DNA from: Neoarius graeffei
Lineage: Eukaryota > Chordata > Actinopteri > Siluriformes > Ariidae
Length of the DNA: 64,000 nt
Direction: 5' to 3'
Assembly (NCBI RefSeq): GCF_027579695.1
Contig: NC_083572.1
Coordinates: 14,096,915 to 14,160,914 of the forward strand
A program made the position numbers and the translations under genes. A model generated the notes under the pieces. The model saw nothing but the letters and a program-made list of their open reading frames with translations. It was not told the DNA's origin and did not search any database. How positions within the stretch are numbered: position 1 is the first letter of the stretch; each line of letters begins with the position of its first letter. Below are positions 11,601-23,600 of this stretch, in pieces.

Positions 11601-14600
11601 AGTGCTGCTTATTCTAAAATGTCCCATGAATTGGCACTTTTGTTGTCTAAACGGTGTTGAGCTAGGTCAGAGAATATACTACGTTACCTATTCCGTAGAT
11701 AATTGGTCTGTGAATCCCATCCGTCACGACATCATTCATATCTATAAAACACAGCGCAACGGTCAGTCAGTGTGATAAAGATGCTGGTTACATGAGCATG
11801 TGCACATGCTACTAAATTACCAGTAATGCAGCAAGTTTCCAGGTGAATTTCTTCCTTTTGTTTCTGAAACGCCACTGCAACACCAAAACACACAATCCAT
11901 AGATGTTGAATAACTTGCCAAAATTTTAAATGCTGTCTGTACACTCTGATTTGGTGCAAAAAAAACCCCCCCAAAAATCCCATCATCCATACCCAAAATC
12001 TCCCGGCTGAGGTTATGTGACGTCTTATTGTCATCATCAAACCCCCCAATGAGATGAAGCTCTAACCTGAATAAAATATAATACACAGTATATTCCTTCA
12101 AAAAAACAAAAAAACAAAACTGACATCACTGACGATAACAAACCAACACATTGTGGTTTCACAGTAAGAATGCTACAAAAGTCTCACCTGCCTGCTTTCA
12201 CTGGGTTGCTTAATGCCATGACCGCATTAACCAAGAGAGGGACTTCAGTCCGTGTGCTCGAGCCATCAAGGTGAGCCAGACAAGTCGCTCCGCTTCCTTT
12301 AAAGGCAGAAAGAACAAAAATAATACTGCCACAATCTTAAAAAAAAAAAAAAACCCCGCAAACCCTCATTTGAAAGAGAGTACAGGTGCTCATTGTTACC
12401 TGTATGGCGTAGAACTATTAAGTGACACGTTGTTGCGTCTTCAGAGCCAATAACTGAAACGGAGCCTGCAGAAAGATGCACATTTAACGTTATACAGTAA
12501 AATAAAAGTATTATTAATCTGAGCTTTTCGCTATTACAGATCAACTGACCTAAAGAGTGGTGGGCAAAGAAAATCTTATTTATACCTCCAACTCCATCAA
12601 GACCAAATGGAGTCAAACAAACAAATCATTTCTCTCTGTGCTTCCACGGAAGGCGGTCGCATTCTCTCTGCTCTCCCTCCTTCCCCCCCCGCTTGTGCTT
12701 TTGTCTTGTCTCATCTGCTGTACTTTTTGAAGAGACTCTCCCCACATTACTTTCTAAACTAAAAAAAGCATGGAATTGGTAAACTGGTCTCCTAACAAAA
12801 TTGACACAGTTTTCTCGACGAGAAGCCTGGGTTCGGGTGAACCCGCCTGTCCTGCCGGAACGTTTGCGGCTGGTTATGCGATGGACGCATGGGAGCGGTG
12901 GCGAGTCGTGTGCCTGGCAAGTCTTTCTGTGGAGGACATTGAAGATATCTACCTATTCGGAATCATGATTACAGGACTTTTGCTGATTGGATTAGGCATT
13001 GCCCTGGTATATCGAGGAAATCAGACAACGGTGACAGCTGTTCAAAGCCCCACAAAGCTGCCCGATATGATTGAAGCGGTGGGCAAAGCTGTTGGCACTC
13101 AGACTGTGGATATTCAGAACTTGAACCACAATATGGTTGTTATCTTGGAGAAGCTTTCAGCTTTGCAAGGAATAAGTTTTTCGGAGACCAATTTGAACAG
13201 AATGGACGAAATGGACAGATATGGACGAGCGGTGTGGACGTGCAAAGACTGCGTCTGGAAAGACCAAACAATTTATATCTTATCGACATTTGGCTCCCTG
13301 AGACAGCACCGGCCTCGGTTAAGGCCATTGCTGAGACAACATTTCCCCCTGAAGGTCACTGCTGGGAGACGCTCTTGCATTCCTCGCATTCCTTCTTCAA
13401 CTTTCCGCGGTCGCCATTTTCACCCCCAATGTGACAAGCGGGTGCGTGACCAGCACCTTAATGGCTGCAGGAGCGGACGGCTGTTTGCTTGTGCTGGGTT
13501 ACCTCTACCTCCTTTCCCCCCCTTCAAGTCCCATGTTTTAAAGTGTACTTGTGTTCTTATGTGGAGAGGTTTTTAAATGTTCCCACACTGTACTCCTGAC
13601 AGGAGCATAGTGTGTGTGTGGGGGGGTTCTTTTTTCCTCGTCTCTCCTCATGTTATTATTGTGTTTCCTTTTCTTTTATCCCTGTCTTCCTGTCCTGTTC
13701 CCCCTCTGTAAGGACAGGTTGATGGTCAATTTCACTGGCAACAGTGATAAAGGGTTCATTCATTCATTCATGTTTATACAATGACATTAGTGCCATTGTA
13801 GGTTCCAAAAATAATAATAAAAACCTGGAGCTGGGAGGGGGAGACCTCAGAGATACTCTCGGAGATCTATCCATCCATTATTTGTAGCCGCTTATCCTGT
13901 TCTACAGGGTTGCAGGCAAGCTGGAGCCTATCCCAGCTGACTATGGGTGAGAGGCGGGGTACACCCTGGACAAGTTGCCAGGTCATCACAGGGCTGACAC
14001 AAACAACCATTCACACTCACACCTACGGTCAATTTAGTCTAACCTGCATGTCTTTGGATTGTGGGGGAAACCGGAGCACCCGGAATAAACCCACACAAAC
14101 ATGGGGAGAACATGCAAACTCCGCACAGAAAGGCCCTCGCCGGCCGCTGGGCTTGAACCCAGGACCTTCTTGATGTGAGGCGAACTCTTGTAGATAATAA
14201 ATTAATACATTTTCATGTATGGGCGGCACGGTGGTGTAGTGGTTAGCGCTGTCGCCTCACAGCAAGAAGGTCCGGGTTCGAGCCCCGTGGCCGGCGAGGG
14301 CCTTTCTGTGTGGAGTTTGCATGTTCTCCCCGTGTCCGCGTGGGTTTCCTCCGGGTGCTCCGGTTTCCCCCACAGTCCAAAGACATGCAGGTTAGGTTAA
14401 CTGGTGACTCTAAATTGACCGTAGGTGTGAATGTGAGTGTGAATGGTTGTCTGTGTCTATGTGTCAGCCCTGTGATGACCTGGCGACTTGTCCAGGGTGT
14501 ACCCCGCCTTTCGCCCGTAGTCAGCTGGGATAGGCTCCAGCTTGTCTGCGACCCTGTAGAACAGGATAAAGCGGCTAGAGATAATGAGATGAGAGATGAG

Positions 14601-17600
14601 ACATTTTCATGTACATGTCCCCAAAAAGCCAAGGATCGCTAGATTAAATGACTATAGACCCATCACCCTGACTTCTGTGGTTATGAAATCCTTCGAACGC
14701 CTTGTGCTTTGCCACTTTAGAGGAGGCTTGTAGTACTCGATTCCAACTTGTGCCCTAATTTTGACTTGGACTTGAACACTGATGACTTGGACTCATGCAT
14801 TAACTGCATTCGGACTCTGATTTTTTTTCTTTATTTTTTGTAACGTGCCATAATAATTGGGCATAAGATATTTATATCTACATTCATTTAGGTACTAATT
14901 TCATGCAAGAGTGTCACACCTGCACACCTTGGCGTGTGCATCAGATAGACTCTCGGGCACGCTCCAGACAGCGCGTGTGCCAAGTGGACTCTCGCACGCA
15001 GGCCATAAATGACTTGCATCTGCACAGGATCAAGGTGCAATCAGCACGCCTATGTATATAAAAACCGTGAAAACGCACTTACTTTGCAAAGTATTGAGTT
15101 GCATTGCTGACACATTACCGAGCCTTATTTCCTTGTTTGTTTTCCTGGGTTCCTGATCTCCTATTTCTCGTCTTTGATTCTGTCTCATCTACGATAGCCT
15201 GTTTGTGCCTCGCTCGACTTATTGCCCGTTTCACCGTTTTACGATTTTGCCTGCCGTTCTGGATTGTTTACCTGTCTTCACTTGTATTAATAAATACACC
15301 TTCTGTGCTTACATCTGTCTCCCAACCATCTCTGACAGAATACTTCGCACTTCCTGATAAAGAGAATGCACATTCACCTGTTCATACGTCAGGTTCAGGA
15401 ACAAACTAATGTTAATGGTGCTAAAACAGCCACCGTCAAATGGTGCGGTTGGAGTCTTGTTCTCGGAAACGACTTGGATCAATAGTGGACTCGACTCAGA
15501 ATTTTCTTACTGACTTGGATTTGAACACTGGGGACTCGAGACTGGACTCAGACTCAAGGTTTAGTGACTCGATTACAACACTTCCTTAAAGCCATCACTG
15601 ACCCACTCCTGGACCCCATGCAGTTCGCCTGCAGACCCAACAGATCTGCAGACAATGCTGTCAACATGGCTCTTCATTTCATCCTCTAGCACCTGGACTT
15701 CCCAGGAATCTATGCCAGGATCCTATTTATGGATTTCGGTTCTGCCTTCAACACAATCATCCTGGCTCTTCTGCAGGACAAGCTCTCCCAGCTGAGTGTG
15801 CCTGACTCTACCTCCAGGTGGATCACTGACTTCCCGTCTGACAGGAAGCAGCCCCAGCTTCACGTGAAACACATCTCTGACTCCCAAACCATCAGCACCA
15901 GATCCCCCCCCAAGGCTGCATCCTCTCTCCTCTACTCTTCTCCCTGTACACCACCCTGCACCTCCAGTCATCAGTCTGTCATGCTCCTAAAGTTCGCTGA
16001 CACCACCGCCCTCATTGGACTGGTCTCTAATGAAAAGGAGTCCGCCTACACGTGGGAGATTGACCATCTGGTATCCTGGTGCAGGCAGAACAATTCGGAC
16101 CTTAACGCTCTAAAGACAGTGGGGATGACTGTAGACTTCAGGAGGAGCTCTGCCACACACACCCTCTCCCATCACCCTGTTTGACTCCCCAGTAACCTCT
16201 GTGGAGTATTTCCGCTTCCTGAGCACTACAATCACTCAGGACCTCAAGTGGGAGATGAATACCTGCTCTCTCATCAAGAAAGCACAGCAGAGGATGTACT
16301 TCCTGCAACAGTTGAAGAAGTTTGATCTGCCAAAGACAGACAGTGATGGTACACTTTTCCACCGCCATCATCAAGTCCATCATCACCTCCTCCATCACCA
16401 TCTGTTCCACTGCTGCCACTGCCAGGGACAAGGGCAGAATGCAGTCTATCATTCACTTTGCTGAGAGGATAATTGACTGCAACCTTCCGTCTCTTCAGGA
16501 CCTGTCCCGAGTCCAGAACCCTGAGGAGAGCAGAAAGGATTGTGGCCGACCTCTCTCACCCCAGACACCAACTTTTTAAATCACTCCCCTCTGGTACATA
16601 CATGCCAACCTATACGGAATGTCCGTATTTTATACGGATTTGATTCAATAAACGTAGTATACGGGCGTATAAATAAAGTTATACGGATTCTTTAAAAAAC
16701 TTCAATATTTATTTAGAGCTATAATCAATTCCCACGATGATAAAAGAGCGCATAACATTTACAAACGTACTGTACACCACAGACAGCCAGTAAAGAGTCT
16801 TATGAAATCGCGCGTTATCTTGTGGTAGCGAGACTTCGTTCCACTTTTGATCATGCGCACACCGCATTGCGAGAATCCCGCCAATCGTGAAGTCATAGAC
16901 ATATAAACATAGATGCCGCCTTCTGCATAGAATCATACGTCATCCTCGTTGCCATATTGGATGTGGCAAAGTGGAGATTCTTCAACCGTCTCGGCGTCTA
17001 GACAGTAACCGAGAATAAAGATGCCTCATTCATGTGCTGCGTTTAACTGTACCAACAGGTTTACCATCCAAACGAGATCACATGGGATTACCTTTCACAG
17101 GTGAGACTGGAAAAATACTTTTCATTGTATTTGGTCATTATAACGTAATTTTACGAACAGATTTTTCTGACTTTGTGGCTAATATGAAGTCTCGTGCATA
17201 ATAGTCGCTCGGTGAAACCTGTCTCCAAACAACGAAGTATTTCCTTCGTAACTACGCTGATAACACTTTGTGTTTTTGTCAAACATTGGAGCTTTGTATT
17301 CATTCTGAAGGTTTATTGTTATTAATATTGAATAAAAAGTAACTGGGATATATCATTGTTAATTATCATTCAAATTTTAGGTAAATTATTTTAAATTGCA
17401 TCTTATACGGATTTTATAAGGGAAATAAGGATTTTGGAGGTTGGTTATACAGGTTTGATTGACCAAAGGTTGACATGTATGCTGGTAGGAGGCTGCGGTC
17501 CTTTAGAACCAAAACCTCACAACATAAGGCCAGCTTTTTCCCCACTGCAACTGGCCTCATCAGTAAGGTCCAAGACCCCTATTGACTAAACTCTAACCTC

Positions 17601-20600
17601 ACTCTCATTCTGTAACATTAATGCGCTTCCTGTTTGAACTGCCATTTTGCACATTTCATGATCATGTCAGGCATCTTCATTCTGTGAACTTTTATTGCAC
17701 ATTCTGGCACCCACTGTACAGCTTGGTTACTGACTTAGCCCATTACACATATTCTCTTCTTCTCACACATTCATATCATGTCTCTTCTCCATCTTCATCA
17801 TGTGACCCATTTTTGCACATTCCGGGACATACTGTATAACTTGGACTTCAACAACTCACGCATATACCCCTTAAATTTGTCCACTTTTCAAATTTGTATA
17901 TTTCAGATTCTTCTAAATTTTTATTCTGTGGATATAGCTACTTTTGTCTATCTTCACTGTTCAAGCACCAATCACCAAAGCAAATTCTTTGTATACAAGA
18001 AGGTACTTGGCAATAAACTCAATTCTGATTCTGATTTGAGAAAAAAAAAATAAAATTCCGAGATTTAAAAAAAGCTACTCAGAAAAAAAATAGTGCTTTT
18101 TTGGTCAAGGAGTTATAGGAAATGCAGTCCTTCCTCTTCGCTCGCACAATATAAAAGAAGCTAAGATACATTTCCCAGAATGCACTGCAGCCAGGAAGCA
18201 TGTGATGGTCATCTCAGAGTATCCAAGGGTTTTTTTTTGGAAGTACAAATTTGTGACGCTTTAATTTTGAAATTTCAGAGGGTTTTTTTCTTGCAAATTA
18301 TGACTTCATAATCTCAGAGAATATCTGAGTTTTTCTTGCAAATTTATGACTTTTTAATCTAAAATTTTTTTTTGAGTTTTGCTCTTGGAACATTACCCCT
18401 TCCCCAGCTTCATTTTTTTCCTTCTGAATACCTACAATACGCTGTTAGAAATAGGGTACAGTAGGAGTCCATTTCTGTCACCCAAGGTACAATTTACACT
18501 AACGTACCCCCTACGGCTCATTATTGGACATCAAGGTAAATAGGTGTACCTTTTTCGGGTCAAAAAGGTACATATATGTTCCCAAGCAGCATATAAAGGG
18601 TACAAATAAGTACCTTTGAGGGTAACAAGCTGTTGTACCCTCTAAAGGTACCTCTAATGCCGCTTTTCCACTACCAACGCGGCTGAGTTGGGCTGAGCCG
18701 TGCCGTGCTGAGTCGAGCTGAGTGGGGCTGGTGGAGTTGTATTTCGACTACAACCGTGCTGAACCGTGCTGGCTGGAAGTGGGTGGACACATTGGGTGGA
18801 GTTAGCGAAAGTGGGTGGACGTCACGTGATGTCGTTAGGCGGCGCAAACGGTGACATCAGTGACCTTTTAAGCGGTAGTCTCACGACCCGGATAGTAAAC
18901 AATAAACATGGAGGACATGGAGTCGTTAGTGTTGCTGGTCTTGGTGCTGTGGCTTGTTGTCACCGACAACGCCAACAGATACTGGCAAGAGCGTATAGAT
19001 GAGGCGAGGCGCATAAGGCTTCAGAAATTCTTGTAATTCGTAATTCTTCTTCTTCCGGGTTTACGGTGTTTACAGATCCCAGCGTGCTCGCGGGGCGTGT
19101 GTGGGCATGTGAGGACACTCCTCCTCACCAATCAGTGCACAGGGGAGTGTCTCCTCACGCCCCTAGCCCTACTCGGCTCGGTTTGGCTCGGTTCAGCCCC
19201 ACTCCAAAACCGTGCGAGTTTTGGGTGCTAAGCAGGGCTGAAGCGAGCTGAGTCGTGCTGCTCTGAGGTAGTCGAAACGTGAGCCGTGTCGGGCTGAAGT
19301 GAGCTGAAGCGAGCTGAAGTGAGCTGAAAAAGGGTAGTGGAAAAGGGCCATAAATGTACTTTGTTTTCTGAAAGTGTAGCCCTAATACACACACCATTGC
19401 ATGTTTGGTGCTCAACATTGGCTTTAATAAATAATAATAAATAAATAAAAATACTGAAACTACACTCAGCATAGTAATGGAAGTCTCACAAAATCTTTTC
19501 TGCAGCTATCTTCTTAAAGCCGTATAGTAATGTCACACTGCTTTGGACTAAAATCTGAATAAATGAACAACCTTTCAAAGTGGGGCTTAACCCAATAATA
19601 TTAACCCCTTGGCTGCCACCCATAATTAATTGTAATGTGCCGGGCATATAGGACAAAAATAGGTCAAAATTGGGATATTTTGATAATCTTTCTCTAACTT
19701 GTTCAGAACTTTCATCTCATCTCATTATCTCTAGCCGCTTTATCCTTCTACAGGGTCGCAGGCAAGCTGGAGCCTATCCCAGCTGACTACGGGCAAAAGG
19801 CGGGGTACACCCTGGACAAGTCGCCAGGTCATCACAGGGCTGTTCAAAACTTTACATTTTTAATATTTGTATAGAAAAATCACAAAAAAACACTGTTGTA
19901 GAGTAATAATAACTTTAGTAATCAAAAACAACTTCAAAAACATCCAAATAAAACAAGGTCTTGTCAATGAGAACCTGTCCATAAACATGAATTACTAATA
20001 CTTGAAAACACAATGTACAGCAAGGGTCCAGTATTCCAAGTAGCTGGGTACCATTTTTATGATGGTCTTTGGTATGACCTGACAGTGAATAGAACTCGAG
20101 ATCTCCTGATCGAGAGGCGGACACGCTAACCACTAGGCCAACTCACGGTCATGTACCACTCTGAAGTAAAAGTAATGTGCCATGTAAGTTACATAAAAGG
20201 AAGTGTTTATGATGAGTAGCGTACGTCATAAGGCACAGCGGTAAAAGATTTCATGACATATGTGACTCGTCCAAGGGCATTGAAGGGGTTAATGTGTTAG
20301 CCATCCTGAACAACTGGAACGGTGTCCTTGGTGCTATTTATGATCATTTCATCCACTAGGTATTCTACTAAAAAGTTACAAATGATGCCACTTTAAAACC
20401 AACTTTGCATATTCCTAATAGGTGACAAAAATTGAATAAATATATGGCTTCGCAATGCTTAATGAGGATGTTGAAGTACGTATGTTAAGACTTACCATGC
20501 GTTAATGAAAAATATTTAGGTAAAATACCATCGATAACATAGATACCATAGATCCAAAAGAATGAGCACTTTTACTTTTTATTACCAGAGGACTTTTAAA

Positions 20601-23600
20601 AGTTTCAACTTATGTACATTCTTGTCCGGATACTTCCATGTTTAATAGAGTACAATTCTGACACAATAGCTATACTTTCTCCACTCTACTTCCAATTTCT
20701 CAGTACTTTGTCCACCCCTGGTCATTGACTTCATCACTTTCTCATGGTTAGTTTCTAGGATCTTTGCTTGTTTACGAGGTACACCTTGGCCACTCAGTGT
20801 ACAAAAATAATGATTATCTGGATAAATCCATCCAAGGTTTGTGGACACCTGCCCATCACACCCAAATATTGCTAGAAAGTTGGAAGGACTTGATTGTCTA
20901 GAATGTCTTCGTATGCTGCAGCATTACAATTTCCTTTCACTGGAACTAACAGGCCTAAACTAACAGGCCTAGGGTGTCACGGTGGTGTAGTGGTTAGCAC
21001 AGTCGCCTCCAAGGTGCTGGGTTCGAACCCAGCGGCTGGCGAGGGCCTTTCTGCGTGGAGTTTACATGTTCTCCCCGTGTCTGCATGGGTTTCCCTCAAA
21101 GACATGCAGTTAGATTAACGTGGGGTGGCCTTGGGCTGAAGTGCTCTTGAGCAAGGTACTCTAGTGTGGCTGCCCACTACTCTGGGTGTGTGCGTGTGTT
21201 CACTGCTTCAGATGGGTTAAATGCAGAGGATGAATTTCACTGTGCTTGAAGTGTGCATGTGACAAATAAAGGCCTCTTCTTCTCTTCTTAAACATGTTCC
21301 AACATGTGCACAAAGCAAGGTCCATAAAGACATGGTTTACCAAGTTTGGAGTGGAAGAACTTGAATGGCCTGCACAGAGCCCTGACCTCAAACCCCATTG
21401 AACACCTCTGGGATGAACTATACATCAGTGATCTCACTAAAGTGATCCCACAGTCACATTCTAAAATCTAGGGGAAACCCTTCCCAGAAGTTATTATAAC
21501 AGTGATACCCCACTAATAACCTCTTTCCATCAACGCAAACTAGATGCTAGTTCTGGATTGGAGATGGATCAACTTGCTGAGCCACTTCACATTGTTATAT
21601 CACTGTATATGTCTCCAGTTTCCCAGCAACACTAGCGCCAAGCACAACAGTGGCGGATTACTGGATCAGGCGAATTAGACGCTAGACTAGCTTGTTTTTT
21701 TTTAAATATATTAAATCACAAAGTTTTAGTTGGTCTTGTTTGTCATGATAATCCCGCCCCAGCCCCTGACGTAAGCAGTTCTCGGTTCTAGACCAGCAAA
21801 GTGTTAGTGCTGCTCTCAAAGAGTAGCCTAGTAAACTAGACCCAACCGCCTAGCAGCCAAAAATATTTTTTGCCTAGCGAATGGGTCTAGCCTCGCACCA
21901 TATAAACAAAAACACCCCGGGCATCAAATCGTGCCCGCCAATCACAACGCAAGGTTTTTGTTTGGATTCTTTGGGTGGGCTTTTGCAGGAGTGACGACAA
22001 AGCTGCGCGACACTGGAGAAAGCGCAACAGGAAAGATGGCTACGGCTAGTGAACAGCGCACGTTTGACTCCGCTTTGGAATCAGTTTTAGAAGAATTAGA
22101 CTTGGAGTTTTCGTTGAAACATGAGCAGGAAGAGGCTCTCCGCTCATTCCTTTTCAAGAAGGACATTTTCGCTGTTTTGCCGACCGGCTATGGCAAAAGT
22201 CTGATCTACCAGCTGGCTCCACTCGTAGCCAAAAGGATGGGGCTAGTTTGTGCAGTACGAAGGATTAATAAACTGCTTTGAAACATTACTTTTTGATTGT
22301 TTCTTATTTTCCCGTTATTTTAAATTTAAGGGAAATTATTTCACCAAACACCACTAAATAAAAACTCTCAAAAACAGTTTAAGCAAACCCTTGAAAAACA
22401 CTTGGAAAAAAATGTGCATGTGGTACAGACTCCAAACTTGTGGTCATTATCTCCAAACTTCTTAATATCTAGAACCTGTTTATTAATTAATACGCATTTT
22501 GAAAAATTATTTAATTTCAAGGCCTCCCCCACTGCTTTCTGTCGCTCTGACTACATCACAGTTGCGCTGATTGGTCAGAGTGTTGGCCTATACGCACAGA
22601 GACAGTTTGAAAGACAGCGGTTTGTTCCTCCTACCTGCTTCGGAAATGTCTACGGATCGAGGCCAGACTAAATATTCACATTCGCTACGTTCACACTGCA
22701 AGGCTTAATGCTCAATTCCGATTTTTTTGTGAAATCCGATTTTTTTGTGAGGTCGTTCACATTAACAAATATATGCGACTTGTATGTGATCCTCAGTATG
22801 AACAAAAAGCGACCTAAAAGTGTTCCGCATGCGCACTGCAGGATACGACGACGTCACACACAGTGAGCATGGCCAGTGTTTACGGAAGTAAAACCGCCCA
22901 GTTGCGGTATGACCCATCCAATCTAGCTTGAATAGCTGCATCCCCCCAAATGGAAATCAGCTCCCTAACCTCTGCGTCCTTCCATTGAGAAGATTCAGAA
23001 CCTTCACAGCCCGAAGCGTCCCTCGCATTGATGTCATGCGCAGGGGCGCAGATACGTTTTTTGAACTGGGGGGGACAAAAAACTGGGGGGGGGGGGGGGG
23101 GGGGGGGGACAAAGCTGCCAGCAAACCAACCCCGATATGCCTGTCAAACTTGTTGTTAGTAACCATAGCAACCAAGCTCGAGCTCGCAACCTGTGCAGTC
23201 TGCGCAGCTCAACCAACCGAATATCAGTCTTTGTTTTGTTTTATGTGAGTTGTTGCAACTATGTATACACTGCTGTGCACCTCAATAAACCGAATGGTAA
23301 TTAGTCTTTTGATTTTTCCGTGAGGTTTGCCTTATGCAAAGAAAGACAGCATAGACGTTTTTTCCTCCCTATAAGTAGGGGGGACCGAACAAGGTGAATT
23401 TAAATATGACTCGTCCCACCCTCTATCTGCGCCCGTGATTATGCGCCATGTTGTTGTAACTTTTTTGAGAGACCCGCCGCCTACTTCAGTGCAGAATAGT
23501 GACATTTGTGGCTTGTTGATGACGTGTAAGTCGGATGAATGCGACCTGGCGGTTCAGACTGAAGTCGCATATGAAAAGAGCGGATAGGAATCGGAATTAG

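Larger units (their letters stand above)
14614..16184 (+). pseudogene. reverse transcriptase remnant of an L2-like LINE
   Basis: The first piece (14614-14717) reads RLNDYRPITLTSVVMKSFER, the RT block 1-2 signature of CR1/L2-type elements. After an insertion the frame continues with DPMQFACRPNRSADNAV. It then reads FMDFGSAFNTI, equivalent to the FVDFSSAFNTI catalytic block A with the aspartate kept. The FADD catalytic box is altered to FADT (about 16000). A stop lies at the L-stop-H position near 15690 and further frame changes occur at about 15900. It is not functional. Confidence 0.82.
14184..18040 (+). mobile_element. L2/CR1-type LINE fragment with nested insertions
   Basis: A 5'-truncated non-LTR element. 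Reverse-transcriptase coding pieces lie at about 14614-14717 and 15585-16184, a 3' region at 16190-16596 and 17488-18030, and an (ATTCTG)n tail at about 18022-18036, as in L2-type LINEs. It is interrupted by a SINE (14221-14600), a TIR element with an LTR (about 14729-15583) and a THAP-bearing element (16597-17481). Confidence 0.8.
18441..19380. mobile_element. MITE family F, copy 2, split by E1
   Basis: Homologous to 3620-3826: the same GGGTACAGTAGGAGTCC start and the GGTACAAATAAGTAC block. The right terminus, ATGTACTTTGTTTTCTGA, follows only after the nested element E1. Confidence 0.72.

Noticed and set aside
15104-15409. 101-codon ORF
   Set aside because: It reads through the promoter and polyadenylation region of an LTR-like segment.
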